64,000 nt of DNA from Porphyrobacter sp. (GCA_016125555.1 WGLN01000017.1:94746-158745); one strand, 5' to 3'. Numbered from the stretch's first letter, positions 51,703-60,875 are shown. The notes: generated by a model from the sequence alone, not told the origin. Program-made: numbers and translations.

Positions 51703-54131
51703 TCCGCGGCCTGCCAGACGGGCTGGCCCTCCTCGTCGAGGTGGGAACCATCCGGCCAGGGCTTGCCGGTGAGCGCGGGATACCAGGCTGCGGGGGCGTC
51801 GCCGACCGCCTCGCGCAGCAGGTCGAGGCGGCGCACCGCGCTTTCGCGGCCCGAGAGGATGGTCAGCACCTCGGGCGCGCCCGACAGGTCGAGCCGGACC
51901 ACCACGCTGGCATCGGGCTGGCGCACCAGGAAGCAGCGGCTGTGCGCCGGCAGCGAGCGGATCAGCGCGAATTCGTGGGCGGTGAGGCCGAAACCGTCGC
52001 AGTAATCCTCCGGGCGAGCGCGCGAGTTGGGCATGAACACCATGGTCGCGGTCTGCTCGACCAGCGCGGTCGAGATGCGGCTGTCGAGCGCATCGCGCGC
52101 CGACTGCGTGGCGAAGCCGACCAGCGCGTTGCGCTTGCGCAGCGTCTTCAGCCAGTCGCGAATGCGCGCGGCGAAGACCTCGTCGTCCAGCGCCTTCCAG
52201 CCCTCGTCGATCAGGATCATGGTCGGCTGCCCGTCCAGCCGCTCGTCGATGCGGTGGAAGAGGTACATCATGGTCGGCGTGCGCAGCCGCGGGTTCTCGA
52301 GCAGCGCGGTCATGTCGAAGCCGAGCACGCGCTCCGACAGGTCGAGCCGGTCGCGTTCGTTGTCGAACAGCCAGCTATGCTCGCCCTCCCCGATCCACGC
52401 GGCGAGGCGATCGGCGAGATCGCCCGGCTCTGGGCGGCGGGTGCCGGCGAGCAGTTCCTTGAAGTGCCGCAGGCGGCGCAGGCTCGCGGCATTGGCATAG
52501 GTCGCATCGACCGCCGCGCTGATGGTCGCGAATTCCTCCGGCCCTTCGGCCTTGAGCAGCACGCCGAGCCAGTCGCGCAGGAAGGCGCGGTTGGCGGGAC
52601 TGTCGGGCAGGCTGAGCGGGTTGAAGCCGGTGGGCGCGCCGGGGCTGATCCGGTCATAGCGCCCGCCGATCCCGCGGATGAACAGCTCCGCGCCGCGATC
52701 CTTGTCGAACAGGATGGTGCGCGGGCTGAACTTCTGCGCCTGCGCGGCGAGGAAGTTCATCACCACGGTCTTGCCCGAACCCGACGGCCCGATGACGCTG
52801 AAATTGCCGAGGTCGCCGTGGTGGAAGTTGAAGAAGAACGGGGTGGCGCTGGTCGTCTCGAGCAGCGTCACCGCATCGCCCCAGTGGTTGCCGGCAGGGC
52901 TACCCAGCGCGAAGCCGTGGAAGCTGCCGAAGCCCGCCATGTTGGCCGAGGAAATCAGCGCGCGGCGCACGATATATTCCTCGTTCCCCGGAAACTGCGC
53001 CCAGAAGGCGGGTTCGAGATTGGTGTCCTCGCGCACCGCGATCGCGCCGGTATCGGCGAGTGCGGCGGCACAGGCGGCCATCGCGTCGTCGAGCCGCGGC
53101 AGCGTGCGCTCGCGCACCAGCACGGTCAGGTGATGATCGCCGAAGCCCACCGCCCCGTTGCCCAGCGCATCCCTCGCGGCGAGCATCTCGGCGCGTTCGG
53201 CGGCGGCCTCTTCGTCCACCGAGCGCGAGCGGCGCAGCGCGAGGTCGATGCGTTCCTTCGCCGTGGTGCGCTCGTTCGGGGCGTAGCTTTCGGTGACGAC
53301 CATCTCGAACGGGAGGCGCAGGAGATTGTCGAGCAGGCCGGGCGAGGTCGCCTCGGGGTAATCCTTCAGGCCGAGGATTGCGGCGAAATCGGGCGCGGCG
53401 CTGCCGCGCAGCTCCATCGCGTCGAGCCCGAAGGAGGCGCGGCGATAGGGCAGCATGTGGCCGATGTCGGTGTCGTCGGAGGGGCGGCGCACCGGGCGCA
53501 TCTCGCCATTGTAGAGCGCGCTGAGCAGCTCGAGCATTTCCGAATTGGTGTTGCCGCGATCCGAGCCCGGGGCCTGGTAATCGCCGAGCACCGCCGCGCC
53601 GTAGTTCTGCAAGCTCGCGACCAGCCCGGTGATCGCCGCCTTGAGGCTGCGGATATCGCGCGGATCGGCCTCGAGCTCGTCGGCGCGGCTGCGCGAGAAC
53701 AGCTTGGCCATGCGCTCGGGCAGCCCGGTCTTGCCGCGCGCGGGGCGGCGGATGAGGGTGACGAACTGGTCGTTGATGAACAGTGATCCGCCCGCCAGCC
53801 GCTGCTTCCAGCGCGCGTCGATATGACGCGACAGGGCATCGGGGAACTCGGCATCGAGCTCCACCTCCACCCGGCGGCGGATGACGTGGTGATACATCAC
53901 GAAGCGCGCATCGAGCGTCGAGCGCAGCATCACCTCGCGGGTCGCGGCGTGGGCGTTCAAGGCATCCGAATCCTCGGTCTCGAACAGCAGGCCGGGCACC
54001 TGGATCGCGCTCATCACGCTGCCGTCGCGCAGCAGCACGGTGTTCTCGTCGACGAGGCGGGCATAGGGCAGCCGGTCGCCGACGCGCGCTTCCTTCGCGC
54101 TCCAGGCGGCGGCTCCGATCCATTTCACCAT
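51699..54131 (-). CDS. virB4: Type IV secretion ATPase VirB4
   Basis: This 810-residue AAA+ ATPase has an N-terminal CagE/TrbE-type domain and a C-terminal motor domain with Walker A FSVIGPSGSGKTVVMNFLAA and Walker B PTMILIDEGWKALDDEVFAA, followed by ALVGFATQSARDALDS. It is the main energy source of the inner-membrane complex. The start MVKWIGAAAW is 33 bp after virB3. Length is typical. Confidence 0.95.
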   Translation of the reverse strand: MVKWIGAAAWSAKEARVGDRLPYARLVDENTVLLRDGSVMSAIQVPGLLFETEDSDALNAHAATREVMLRSTLDARFVMYHHVIRRRVEVELDAEFPDALSRHIDARWKQRLAGGSLFINDQFVTLIRRPARGKTGLPERMAKLFSRSRADELEADPRDIRSLKAAITGLVASLQNYGAAVLGDYQAPGSDRGNTNSEMLELLSALYNGEMRPVRRPSDDTDIGHMLPYRRASFGLDAMELRGSAAPDFAAILGLKDYPEATSPGLLDNLLRLPFEMVVTESYAPNERTTAKERIDLALRRSRSVDEEAAAERAEMLAARDALGNGAVGFGDHHLTVLVRERTLPRLDDAMAACAAALADTGAIAVREDTNLEPAFWAQFPGNEEYIVRRALISSANMAGFGSFHGFALGSPAGNHWGDAVTLLETTSATPFFFNFHHGDLGNFSVIGPSGSGKTVVMNFLAAQAQKFSPRTILFDKDRGAELFIRGIGGRYDRISPGAPTGFNPLSLPDSPANRAFLRDWLGVLLKAEGPEEFATISAAVDATYANAASLRRLRHFKELLAGTRRPEPGDLADRLAAWIGEGEHSWLFDNERDRLDLSERVLGFDMTALLENPRLRTPTMMYLFHRIDERLDGQPTMILIDEGWKALDDEVFAARIRDWLKTLRKRNALVGFATQSARDALDSRISTALVEQTATMVFMPNSRARPEDYCDGFGLTAHEFALIRSLPAHSRCFLVRQPDASVVVRLDLSGAPEVLTILSGRESAVRRLDLLREAVGDAPAAWYPALTGKPWPDGSHLDEEGQPVWQAAE

Positions 54132-54164
54132 GTCAGGCCCTCCTTGCCGAGGCCATTGCTGTCG

Positions 54165-54476
54165 TCACGGGGCGTAGCTGTTGCAGCCCCAGCGCTTGAA
54201 ATTGGGCACGCGCGGGCACTTCGAAACCTTGGTGATCCACAGGTCGAAGATGCGCGGTTCGCGCAGCGAAGCGAAATAGCCGATCCCGTGCATCGCCACC
54301 GGCACCGTCAGGAAGGCGACGATCAGCAGCCAATTCGTGATGAGCAGGTTGCGCAGGATCAGGAAGGCGATGGTCGTCACCATCATGTTGATGATGAAGA
54401 AGTTCATCGTCACGCCGAAGAACATCTGCGGCCGCGTGAGCGACCGGTGGACGGGCTGGCGGACAAGCTCGCTCAT
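54165..54476 (-). CDS. virB3: Type IV secretion protein VirB3
   Basis: The 103-residue membrane protein starts with the VirB3/TrbD motif VRQPVHRSLTRPQMFFGV and has two hydrophobic segments (MNFFIINMMVTTIAFLILR, WLLIVAFLTVPVAMHGIGYF). It ends in LREPRIFDLWITKVSKCP. It assists VirB4 in the inner-membrane complex. It lies 10 bp after virB2. Confidence 0.9.
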   Translation of the reverse strand: MSELVRQPVHRSLTRPQMFFGVTMNFFIINMMVTTIAFLILRNLLITNWLLIVAFLTVPVAMHGIGYFASLREPRIFDLWITKVSKCPRVPNFKRWGCNSYAP

Positions 54477-54486
54477 CGCCCGTGCC

Positions 54487-54810
54487 CTAGCCCGCGGCGG
54501 CCTGGATGCCGGCGACGATGGTGGTCGCGCCGAACAGGATGAACACGCCGATGATCACCGTCGCGCCGAAGCGCCAGTTCATGCGGCCGGTCATCATCAT
54601 GAAGCCGATCGCCGCCACTGCCATCACCGCGATGGTGGTCGCCACCGTGCCGAGCAGCGTGCCCTGGAGCCACAGCAACGCGTTGTTGATCGGGCCGGAG
54701 CCGGCCGGGTCGGTTCCTTGCGCGAAAGCCGCCGTCGGGGCGAGCGCCAGCGCGAGGAAGGCCGAAAGGCGGGCCGGGATGCGGAAGAGCGAAGTCATGG
54801 AATGTCTCAT
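54487..54810 (-). CDS. virB2: Type IV secretion pilin VirB2/TrbC
   Basis: The 107-residue prepilin has a signal peptide (LSAFLALALAPTAAFAQ) and two hydrophobic helices separated by a short basic loop (TVATTIAVMAVAAIGFMMM, then TGRMNWR, then VIIGVFILFGATTIVAGIQA), the hallmark of VirB2. The start is either the ATG at 54810 or one four codons later (54798). It would form the pilus or channel lining. It is 27 bp after the lytic transglycosylase gene. Confidence 0.9.
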   Translation of the reverse strand: MRHSMTSLFRIPARLSAFLALALAPTAAFAQGTDPAGSGPINNALLWLQGTLLGTVATTIAVMAVAAIGFMMMTGRMNWRFGATVIIGVFILFGATTIVAGIQAAAG

Positions 54811-54837
54811 CGTCCTAAATAATGAAGCGCCGCGCGG

Positions 54838-55464
54838 TCACTGGCCTGGAGCACGCGCATGGTTGGCAAGTCGGCCCATGATGGCCGCCACATAGGCCCG
54901 GGTTTCGCGGATGTTGGGGATGCCGCCGGCACGCTCGACCCGCGCCGGGCCGGCATTATAGGCGGCGAGCGCCTTTTCGAGGTCGCCGTCGAATCGGTCG
55001 AGCTGTTCGCGCAGGTAGCGCGCCCCGCCCTCGAGGTTCTGGAAGGGGTCCTCGGCATCCACGCCGAGATAGCGCGCCGTTCCCGGCATCAACTGGGCAA
55101 GCCCGCGCGCGCCGACCGGCGAGACGGCGTTCTCGCGCCAGCGGCTCTCCTGCCACACCACCGCTTCGAGCAGGTTGGGGGAAAGGTCGAAGCGCGCGGC
55201 GAGTTCGCGGATCTTGGCCGAATAGCGCTCCGGCACCGGCGCCCCCTGGCGCGACAGGTCGACGACCGCTCCCGCGGGAACCGCCAGCCCCTCGACCACC
55301 ACCGGCGCGGCGGTGGCATCGGGCGCAGCCGGCGCGCCCGCGAGCGGCCCGGCCACCCAGCGCGGGCCCTGCGCGCCCAGTTCGAGCACGTCGGCCTGCG
55401 CCGCGGTCGCGACGGTCAGCAGCATGGCAGCAGTCAGGGCGCGGCGTGCCGCGACGAGAATCAT
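54838..55464 (-). CDS. VirB1-like lytic transglycosylase
   Basis: The 208-residue secreted SLT-type muramidase has a signal peptide (ALTAAMLLTVATAAQA), a Pro/Ala/Val linker, and a C-terminal transglycosylase domain with catalytic Glu in LLEAVVWQESRWRENA, then SPVGARGLAQLMPGTARYLG and EKALAAYNAGPARVERAGGI. It opens peptidoglycan for assembly of the secretion apparatus. It is the first recognised gene of the type IV secretion cluster. Confidence 0.9.
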   Translation of the reverse strand: MILVAARRALTAAMLLTVATAAQADVLELGAQGPRWVAGPLAGAPAAPDATAAPVVVEGLAVPAGAVVDLSRQGAPVPERYSAKIRELAARFDLSPNLLEAVVWQESRWRENAVSPVGARGLAQLMPGTARYLGVDAEDPFQNLEGGARYLREQLDRFDGDLEKALAAYNAGPARVERAGGIPNIRETRAYVAAIMGRLANHARAPGQ

Positions 55465-55558
55465 TCGAGAGCCCTCCAGGGTGTCCCCCTTTGTCTATCC
55501 TAAATGACAGGCAGGTGACAGTCACCCGGATCGCGCCATCGCTCTGCCGCCTTCCAGA

Positions 55559-55610
55559 CGGCAGAACGGGCGCCCCGCTCCCCCGCGGGCCGCCCGTTCG
55601 CGCGCTCCGT
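55559..55610. terminator. GC hairpin upstream of the type IV secretion cluster
   Basis: GAACGGGCG and CGCCCGTTC form a perfect 9-bp stem in the gap between the TPR gene and the transglycosylase gene (approximate span). A second hairpin CTGCCG...CGGCAG lies just before it. There is no T-run. It may limit read-through from the TPR gene into the cluster. Confidence 0.4.
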
Positions 55611-55639
55611 CCCGCTCTCGCGGCCGGGGCCTGACGATA

Positions 55640-56044
55640 TCAGTCGCGATAGGTGAGCTTGTCGGCGGGCTGCGGCGCGGCCCGGAACTCGCCGCGCGCG
55701 AGCATCCGCAGCGCCTTCCTGGCGAGGCGCCGCGAATCGGTGGCCGATCCGTCGGCGGTGTCCAGCTCGACGACATCCTCGCAGGCCAGCGCGGCCTCGA
55801 AGGATTCGCGCGCCTTCGCATCGTTGCCGGCCTGGGCATAGGCAATGCCGAGGTTGATGAGCACGGCCGGATCGTGCGGGTTCTCGGCGCTCGCCTTGCG
55901 CAGCACCGCCAGCGCCTCGTCCTCGCGACCGGCGGCGAGCGTCTGCGCGGCGAGGTCGCTGTCGGGCGCCTGCGCCAGCCGGGCGGTGGGAAGATCGATC
56001 GGCGGGGCGGCGGTGAGCGCGAGCGCAAGGGCGATCAGGGACAT
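55640..56044 (-). CDS. Secreted TPR protein upstream of the secretion cluster
   Basis: This 134-residue protein has a short signal-like N-terminus (MSLIALALALTAAPP) and about two tetratricopeptide units (AAQTLAAGREDEALAVLRKA, HDPAVLINLGIAYAQAGNDA, KARESFEAALA). TPRs mediate protein contacts. It is the gene nearest to the type IV secretion genes on their upstream side and same strand, 175 bp away, but membership in the system is not shown. Confidence 0.78.
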   Translation of the reverse strand: MSLIALALALTAAPPIDLPTARLAQAPDSDLAAQTLAAGREDEALAVLRKASAENPHDPAVLINLGIAYAQAGNDAKARESFEAALACEDVVELDTADGSATDSRRLARKALRMLARGEFRAAPQPADKLTYRD

Positions 56045-56363
56045 GGGGCAGGCTCCTCTTTCAACACGCGGAGCACGATGCCTCAGCTTCCCCGAAGATG
56101 CAACAAAACCGTAATATTGTATTTTTTCTGCAATCTGCGGGGATAACCCATTGGTTTTTCGTGTAGCACAACTGTAACAATCAGCCTCGGACGTTCCTCC
56201 GAAGCGGTCATTCTTGTCTTTCTTCGGTCATATTACAGCAAATGCCACACGGCTGTCATGCTGCAAGAATTGTGTCACGCACGGCCCCTAGCGAAGCGGC
56301 GCGCATCCGAATCTCTGTCACGCGCTTTCATCGATTCTTCGGTTTTTGAGGGGACCGCACGCT
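56045..56363. promoter_or_regulatory. Lower-GC divergent control region upstream of the lipoprotein/receptor pair
   Basis: This 319-bp gene-free stretch is clearly more AT-rich than its surroundings (for example around 56100-56135). It contains several CTGTCA-type half-sites (56253-56259, 56315-56321) reminiscent of, but not spaced like, PhoB boxes. It should hold the promoters for the TPR gene (minus) and the lipoprotein gene (plus). No specific promoter is convincing. Confidence 0.5.
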
Positions 56364-57941
56364 GTGAAAAACATTCAACGCACTCTCGTCCTTGGTTGCA
56401 GCCTGCTGGCACTGGCCGGCTGCGGCGCGGACGAAATCGTTTCGCCCGGCACGAGCGGCGACATCATCATCAACAACCCGACGCCGACTCCGACGCCGAC
56501 CCCCACCCCGACCCCGACCGGGACGCAGGTGACGCCGGCGGCGGGCTGCCCGACGATCAACTCGACCGGTGGCCTGACCGATGCGGGTACGATCAAGAAC
56601 AACGCGGTCGGCGAGTTCCGCGTCTGCGAACTGCCCGCCGTGATCGACGCGAGCGACACGCTGCGCTACGTCCCGGGCGTGCTCTATGCGCTGCCGGGCC
56701 GGGTCGATGTGGGCACCGACCGGGGCTTCTCCAGCACCGGCACCAGCGTCACCCTGACGGTCGAGCCCGGTGTCATCGTCTACGGGGCAACCGGCCGCTC
56801 CTTCCTCGTCGTCAACCGCGGCAACGCGATCCAGGCCAACGGCACCGCCGCGCGCCCGATCGTGTGGACCAGCCGCGACAACGTGCTCGGCATCAATGAC
56901 GATGGCTCGATCGGCCAGTGGGGCGGCGTCGTGCTGCTCGGCCGTGCGCCGGTTTCGGACTGCACCACCGGCGGCGTGAACACCGCCGCCAGCCCGAACG
57001 CCAACCCGAACTGCCAGCAGCAGCTCGAAGGAACCTCGATCACCACCACCTTCGGCGGCGCCAATTCGGCGGACAGCTCGGGTTCGTTCACCTTCAACCA
57101 GATCCGCTTCTCGGGCTTCGCGCTCGCGCCGGGCAACGAACTGCAGTCGCTGACCACCGGCGGCATCGGTTCGGGCACCACCATCACCAACTTCCAGTCG
57201 TTCAACAGCTCGGATGACGGTGCGGAGTTCTTCGGCGGCAGCCCGCGGCTCAAGAACGTGGCGATCATCGGCGCCGACGACGATTCGCTCGACGTCGACA
57301 CCGGCGCGCAGTTCGACGCGCAATATGTCGTCGCCGCGCAGCGCACCTCGGGCGACAACCTGATCGAGCTCGACTCGCCCGATGGCGCGGCGACCCCGAT
57401 CGGCGCCCTGCCCAAGACCGTGATGCGGGTGGCGAACTTCACCTTCCTCGAGCGTTCGAACAACAACGACCAGGTCGTTCGCGCGCGCGGCGGTGCCAAG
57501 CTGGTGCTCGCCGACGGGGTGATCGACACCAACACCGAAACCTGCATCCGCATCGACGAGCAGCTCACCCAGGATCAGCTCACCGTGGCCCCCAGCCCGA
57601 CCTTCCTGAGCGTGGTCGGCGATTGCGACCCGGCCAAGCCGGTCCGCGGCTCGGCCAATGATGCCACGACCGACGGGCAGGTGGCGGCCGCGTTCGACGC
57701 CAATTCGAACATCGCCTTCACGATCACCCTCACCGGCTACGTCAACGGCACCGGCGAGAACGGCGTGACCGCCTTCGATGCGAACTCGCTCTCCACCTTC
57801 TTCGACACCACCGACTTCATCGGTGCGGCGAAGGACGGCGCGGCGGCCTCGTCGCGGTTCGGCGGCTGGACCTGCAACTCGTCGATCCTCGACTTCGGCA
57901 GCGCCAACGGTGCCTGCACCTCCCTGCCGGTCTACAACTGA
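56364..57941 (+). CDS. Large lipoprotein with Thr-Pro linker and beta-helix-like body
   Basis: The 525-residue product has a lipobox (LLALAGCGADE near residue 20) and a (Thr-Pro) repeat linker of seven units. The body has the widespread but uncharacterised pattern NRGNAIQANGTAARPIVWTS, SIGQWGGVVLLGRAPVSD, GGANSADSSGSFTFNQIRFS and DDGAEFFGGSPRLKNVAIIG, which suggests a right-handed beta-helix. It should be a surface or periplasmic lipoprotein. The start is GTG at 56364 with GAGGGG about 9 bases upstream. It is followed by a TonB receptor gene, as is often the case for this family, so it may bind or present the ligand of that receptor. Confidence 0.8.
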   Translation: MKNIQRTLVLGCSLLALAGCGADEIVSPGTSGDIIINNPTPTPTPTPTPTPTGTQVTPAAGCPTINSTGGLTDAGTIKNNAVGEFRVCELPAVIDASDTLRYVPGVLYALPGRVDVGTDRGFSSTGTSVTLTVEPGVIVYGATGRSFLVVNRGNAIQANGTAARPIVWTSRDNVLGINDDGSIGQWGGVVLLGRAPVSDCTTGGVNTAASPNANPNCQQQLEGTSITTTFGGANSADSSGSFTFNQIRFSGFALAPGNELQSLTTGGIGSGTTITNFQSFNSSDDGAEFFGGSPRLKNVAIIGADDDSLDVDTGAQFDAQYVVAAQRTSGDNLIELDSPDGAATPIGALPKTVMRVANFTFLERSNNNDQVVRARGGAKLVLADGVIDTNTETCIRIDEQLTQDQLTVAPSPTFLSVVGDCDPAKPVRGSANDATTDGQVAAAFDANSNIAFTITLTGYVNGTGENGVTAFDANSLSTFFDTTDFIGAAKDGAAASSRFGGWTCNSSILDFGSANGACTSLPVYN

Positions 57942-57957
57942 TCGCGCCTTTCTGATC

Positions 57958-57996
57958 GGGGGGGCGCCGCGAGAAGCGCGCGCCTCCCCTTTCTTA
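57958..57996 (+). terminator. Terminator-like hairpin between lipoprotein and receptor genes
   Basis: GGGGGGGCGC (57958-57967) pairs with GCGCCTCCCC (57980-57989): ten pairs with one G-U, a 12-base loop and then TTTCTTACTT. It could reduce transcription of the downstream receptor gene relative to the lipoprotein gene. Confidence 0.7.
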
Positions 57997-58060
57997 CTTC
58001 CCGGTCGCGCGGCGGCCGGCGCTCTTCAAAAAAGGCCTATTCATGAGGGGGTCTAGCATT

Positions 58061-60820
58061 ATGTCGACCGGCATGCGCCTGGCAGGGCTGCTGCTTCTCA
58101 CCACGTCGCTCACTTTTCCTGCGGTGGTTCACGCGCAGGATGCCGATCCGGCCGACACCGGCCAGGACGCACTGACCGACGATGTCCAGAACACCGATCA
58201 GGATGCCGAAGCCCAGCAGCCCGACATCTCGGTGCCCGGCGGCGGGATCATCGTCACCGGGCGGCGCAACCGCAATCCCGAACGCGCCTCGACCCAGGTG
58301 CTCAGCGTGCTCTCCGAAGCCGACATCGCCCGCACCGGCGAGAGCGACATCGCCGGGGCGCTCGGCCGCGTCACCGGCCTGTCGGTGGTCGGCGACGGCC
58401 GCGTCTATGTCCGCGGCCTCGGCGACCGCTACTCGCTCGCGCTGCTCAACGGCCTGCCGCTGCCCAGCCCCGAACCGCTCAGCCGCGTCGTCCCGCTCGA
58501 CATCTTCCCGACCAGCGTGGTCGCCTCGAGCCTCATCCAGAAGACCTATTCGGCCAACTTCCCGGGCGAATTCGGCGGCGGGGTGATCAACCTCACCACC
58601 AAGGCGGTGCCGACCGAGAACTTCCTCGACGTCTCCTTCAGCGGCGGCGGCGACACCGAGACCACCTTCGAGAACGGGCTGACCTATTTCGGCAGCCGCT
58701 GGGACACCTTCGGGTTCGACAACGGCAACCGCGACGTGCCGTCCTTCCTGCAGCAATATTTCGACAGCGGGCTGCGGCTCGGCGACATTCCGGTCAATGC
58801 CGATCCCGCCAACCCCACGGCGCTGACCCAGGAGGCGATCGCCAGGCAGTTGTTCCCGACCAACCTCGTGACGCTCCAGAAGACCAACAAGCTGCCGATC
58901 AACTTCAGCGCCAACATCACCGGCGGCCTGAGCTTCGATGTCGGGAGCGATGCGACGCTCGGCATCATCGCCACCGGCGGCATCCGCAACAACTGGCGCA
59001 ACCGCTCGGTCATCAGCCAGACCGGCAACACCGATCTGTCGGCCCTCAACGAGGACTACACGACCTTCATCACCGACAACAAGGTGCTGGTCAACGCGCT
59101 GCTCGGCTTCGGGCTGGACTTCGGCAACCACAAGATCCGCTGGACCAACCTCTACATCCGCGACACGCTCAAGACCGCGCGCCTCCAGCAGGGCACCAAC
59201 TTCCTGCTCGGCGACAGCGGTTTCGACTTCGCCAACCAGCAGACCGCCTGGTTCGAACGCCAGCTGATCGACACGCAGCTCGTCACCGAACTCGACTTCG
59301 ACCGGCTCAAGGTCGACCTGCGCGGCGGCTATGCTCGCACCGATCGCGAGGCGCCGTACAACGCCAACATCCGCTACACCCGCACCAACCGGGCGGACAG
59401 CCCCTACGGCAACCAGTTCGTCGCCTATTTCAACCAGGAATCGGACACCGGCGTTTCGACGGTCGCCTTCGACGATCTGCAGGAAGACCTGTACTTCGCA
59501 GGGGCGGACGTCTCCTACGAGCTGACCGACAGCATCGACCTGACGGTGGGCGGCGCCTACAACGACACCGCCCGCCGCTCGTCGAGCCGCGAATTCCTGC
59601 CGCGCATCCAGGCCGACAATTCGAACCCCGACCTCGGCAGCCTCGGCCCGGGCATCATCCCGGCGCTCGGCCTGCGCCGTCCGGGCGACATCATCAACGG
59701 GGCGACGCTGGCGGGCTTCCAGGTGAGCCTGTCGGAAGTCACCGACTTCCCGGTCTTCGACGCCGCTCTCAAGGTCTATGCGGGTTACGGCCAGCTGCGC
59801 TGGGTTCCGATCGAGAGCGTCACCATCGACGCCGGCGTGCGTTACGAGGACGCCGAGCAGACCGTCGATCTCGACCAGACGATCTTCGAAACCCCGATCA
59901 CCGGGGCGACGGCGACCAATCTGATGAACGACTACTTCCTGCCCGGCGGGACGATCACTTGGGAGGTGACCGACAAGCTGCAGCTGCGCGCCTCGGCCTC
60001 CAAGACGATCGGCCGCCCGCAGTTCCGCGAGCTGGTCGAACAGACCTATTTCGATCCGGAATCGAACCGCCGCTTCCGCGGCAACCCGTTCCTGGTCGAC
60101 ACCGAGCTGTTCAACGCCGAAGCGCGCGCCGAATATTACTTCACCGGGCGCGACCGGGTGAGCCTCGCGGGCTTCTACAAGAAGATCGACAACCCGATCG
60201 AATCCTTCGTCTTCTCCGAAAGCGGCTTCGGCGGCCTGCTGACCAGCTTCGCCAATGCCCCCTCGGCCAGCCTCTACGGCGCGGAGCTCGATCTCGCCTA
60301 CGGGATCGACCTCTACAACATGGGCGGGTTCTTGGAGACCAAGCAGATCCTGGTGCTCGCGAACTACACCTATTCGAGCTCGAGCCTGAAGGTGAGCGAC
60401 GGGGACGTGACCTTCCACCCGCTGGGCGCTTTCGGCACCGGCGAGCTGGCGGCAAACCAGCTGTTCAACGACGGCGCCCCGCTGGTCGGCCAGTCCGACC
60501 ACCTCGCCAACCTCTCGCTCGGCATCGAGGACACCGAGAAGGTGCAGCAGCTCACCTTCCTGTTCAACTATGCCAGCAAGCGCGTGGTGAGCCGCGGCTT
60601 CAACCAGCCCGACGTGGTCGAGGACCCGGGCCTGACGGTGGACATCGTGGCGCGCTCGGACGTGAAGCTCGCCGGGCTCGCGCTCGAACTGAGCCTGGAG
60701 GCGCGCAACATCTTCGGGCGCGACCACCTCGAATACCAGCAGCTCGCCGGCAACCGGGTGGAGTTCAACACCTACCAGGTCGGCACCGGCTTCTCCTTCG
60801 GGGTGAAGGCGAAGTTCTGA
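58061..60820 (+). CDS. TonB-dependent receptor paired with the lipoprotein
   Basis: The product is a 919-residue outer-membrane receptor with a signal peptide (MRLAGLLLLTTSLTFPAVVH), an acidic linker rich in Asp and Gln, the plug start GGGIIVTGRRNRNPERASTQ, and the conserved VYVRGLGDRYSLALLNGLPL, VPLDIFPTSVVASSLIQKTY and SANFPGEFGGGVINLTTKAV. The barrel ends FSFGVKAKF. The substrate is unknown. The start at 58061 is preferred because GAGGGGG precedes it by 9 bases; an ATG at 58043 is possible. The lipoprotein gene upstream is a likely functional partner. Confidence 0.92.
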   Translation: MSTGMRLAGLLLLTTSLTFPAVVHAQDADPADTGQDALTDDVQNTDQDAEAQQPDISVPGGGIIVTGRRNRNPERASTQVLSVLSEADIARTGESDIAGALGRVTGLSVVGDGRVYVRGLGDRYSLALLNGLPLPSPEPLSRVVPLDIFPTSVVASSLIQKTYSANFPGEFGGGVINLTTKAVPTENFLDVSFSGGGDTETTFENGLTYFGSRWDTFGFDNGNRDVPSFLQQYFDSGLRLGDIPVNADPANPTALTQEAIARQLFPTNLVTLQKTNKLPINFSANITGGLSFDVGSDATLGIIATGGIRNNWRNRSVISQTGNTDLSALNEDYTTFITDNKVLVNALLGFGLDFGNHKIRWTNLYIRDTLKTARLQQGTNFLLGDSGFDFANQQTAWFERQLIDTQLVTELDFDRLKVDLRGGYARTDREAPYNANIRYTRTNRADSPYGNQFVAYFNQESDTGVSTVAFDDLQEDLYFAGADVSYELTDSIDLTVGGAYNDTARRSSSREFLPRIQADNSNPDLGSLGPGIIPALGLRRPGDIINGATLAGFQVSLSEVTDFPVFDAALKVYAGYGQLRWVPIESVTIDAGVRYEDAEQTVDLDQTIFETPITGATATNLMNDYFLPGGTITWEVTDKLQLRASASKTIGRPQFRELVEQTYFDPESNRRFRGNPFLVDTELFNAEARAEYYFTGRDRVSLAGFYKKIDNPIESFVFSESGFGGLLTSFANAPSASLYGAELDLAYGIDLYNMGGFLETKQILVLANYTYSSSSLKVSDGDVTFHPLGAFGTGELAANQLFNDGAPLVGQSDHLANLSLGIEDTEKVQQLTFLFNYASKRVVSRGFNQPDVVEDPGLTVDIVARSDVKLAGLALELSLEARNIFGRDHLEYQQLAGNRVEFNTYQVGTGFSFGVKAKF

Positions 60821-60845
60821 TCCGGGCCTTTCAAGGCTGAACAGG

Positions 60846-60875
60846 AAAAGGCCGCCCCTCACCGGCGGCCTTTTC
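60846..60875 (+). terminator. Intrinsic terminator after the TonB receptor gene
   Basis: AAAAGGCCGCC (60846-60856) pairs perfectly with GGCGGCCTTTT (60864-60874) around a short loop. It lies between convergent genes and can serve both strands. Confidence 0.88.

Noticed and set aside
51741..53786. 681-codon plus-strand frame opposite virB4
   Set aside because: It lies fully inside a well-supported ATPase gene and shows no recognisable protein features.
56253..56332. Possible PhoB boxes upstream of the lipoprotein gene
   Set aside because: CTGTCAT and CTGTCAC half-sites are present, but the partner half-sites are poor or at 10 or 19 bp and not the usual 11-bp period. Left as a remark only.
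56480..56525. Microsatellite-like CCGAC/CCCCGAC repeat
   Set aside because: It is the coding sequence of the Thr-Pro linker in the lipoprotein, not a separate non-coding repeat.
58037..60862. 941-codon minus-strand frame opposite the TonB receptor
   Set aside because: It mirrors the codon pattern of the receptor gene, and its repeated Val/Gly/Asp composition has no domain character. The receptor on the plus strand has complete family motifs.
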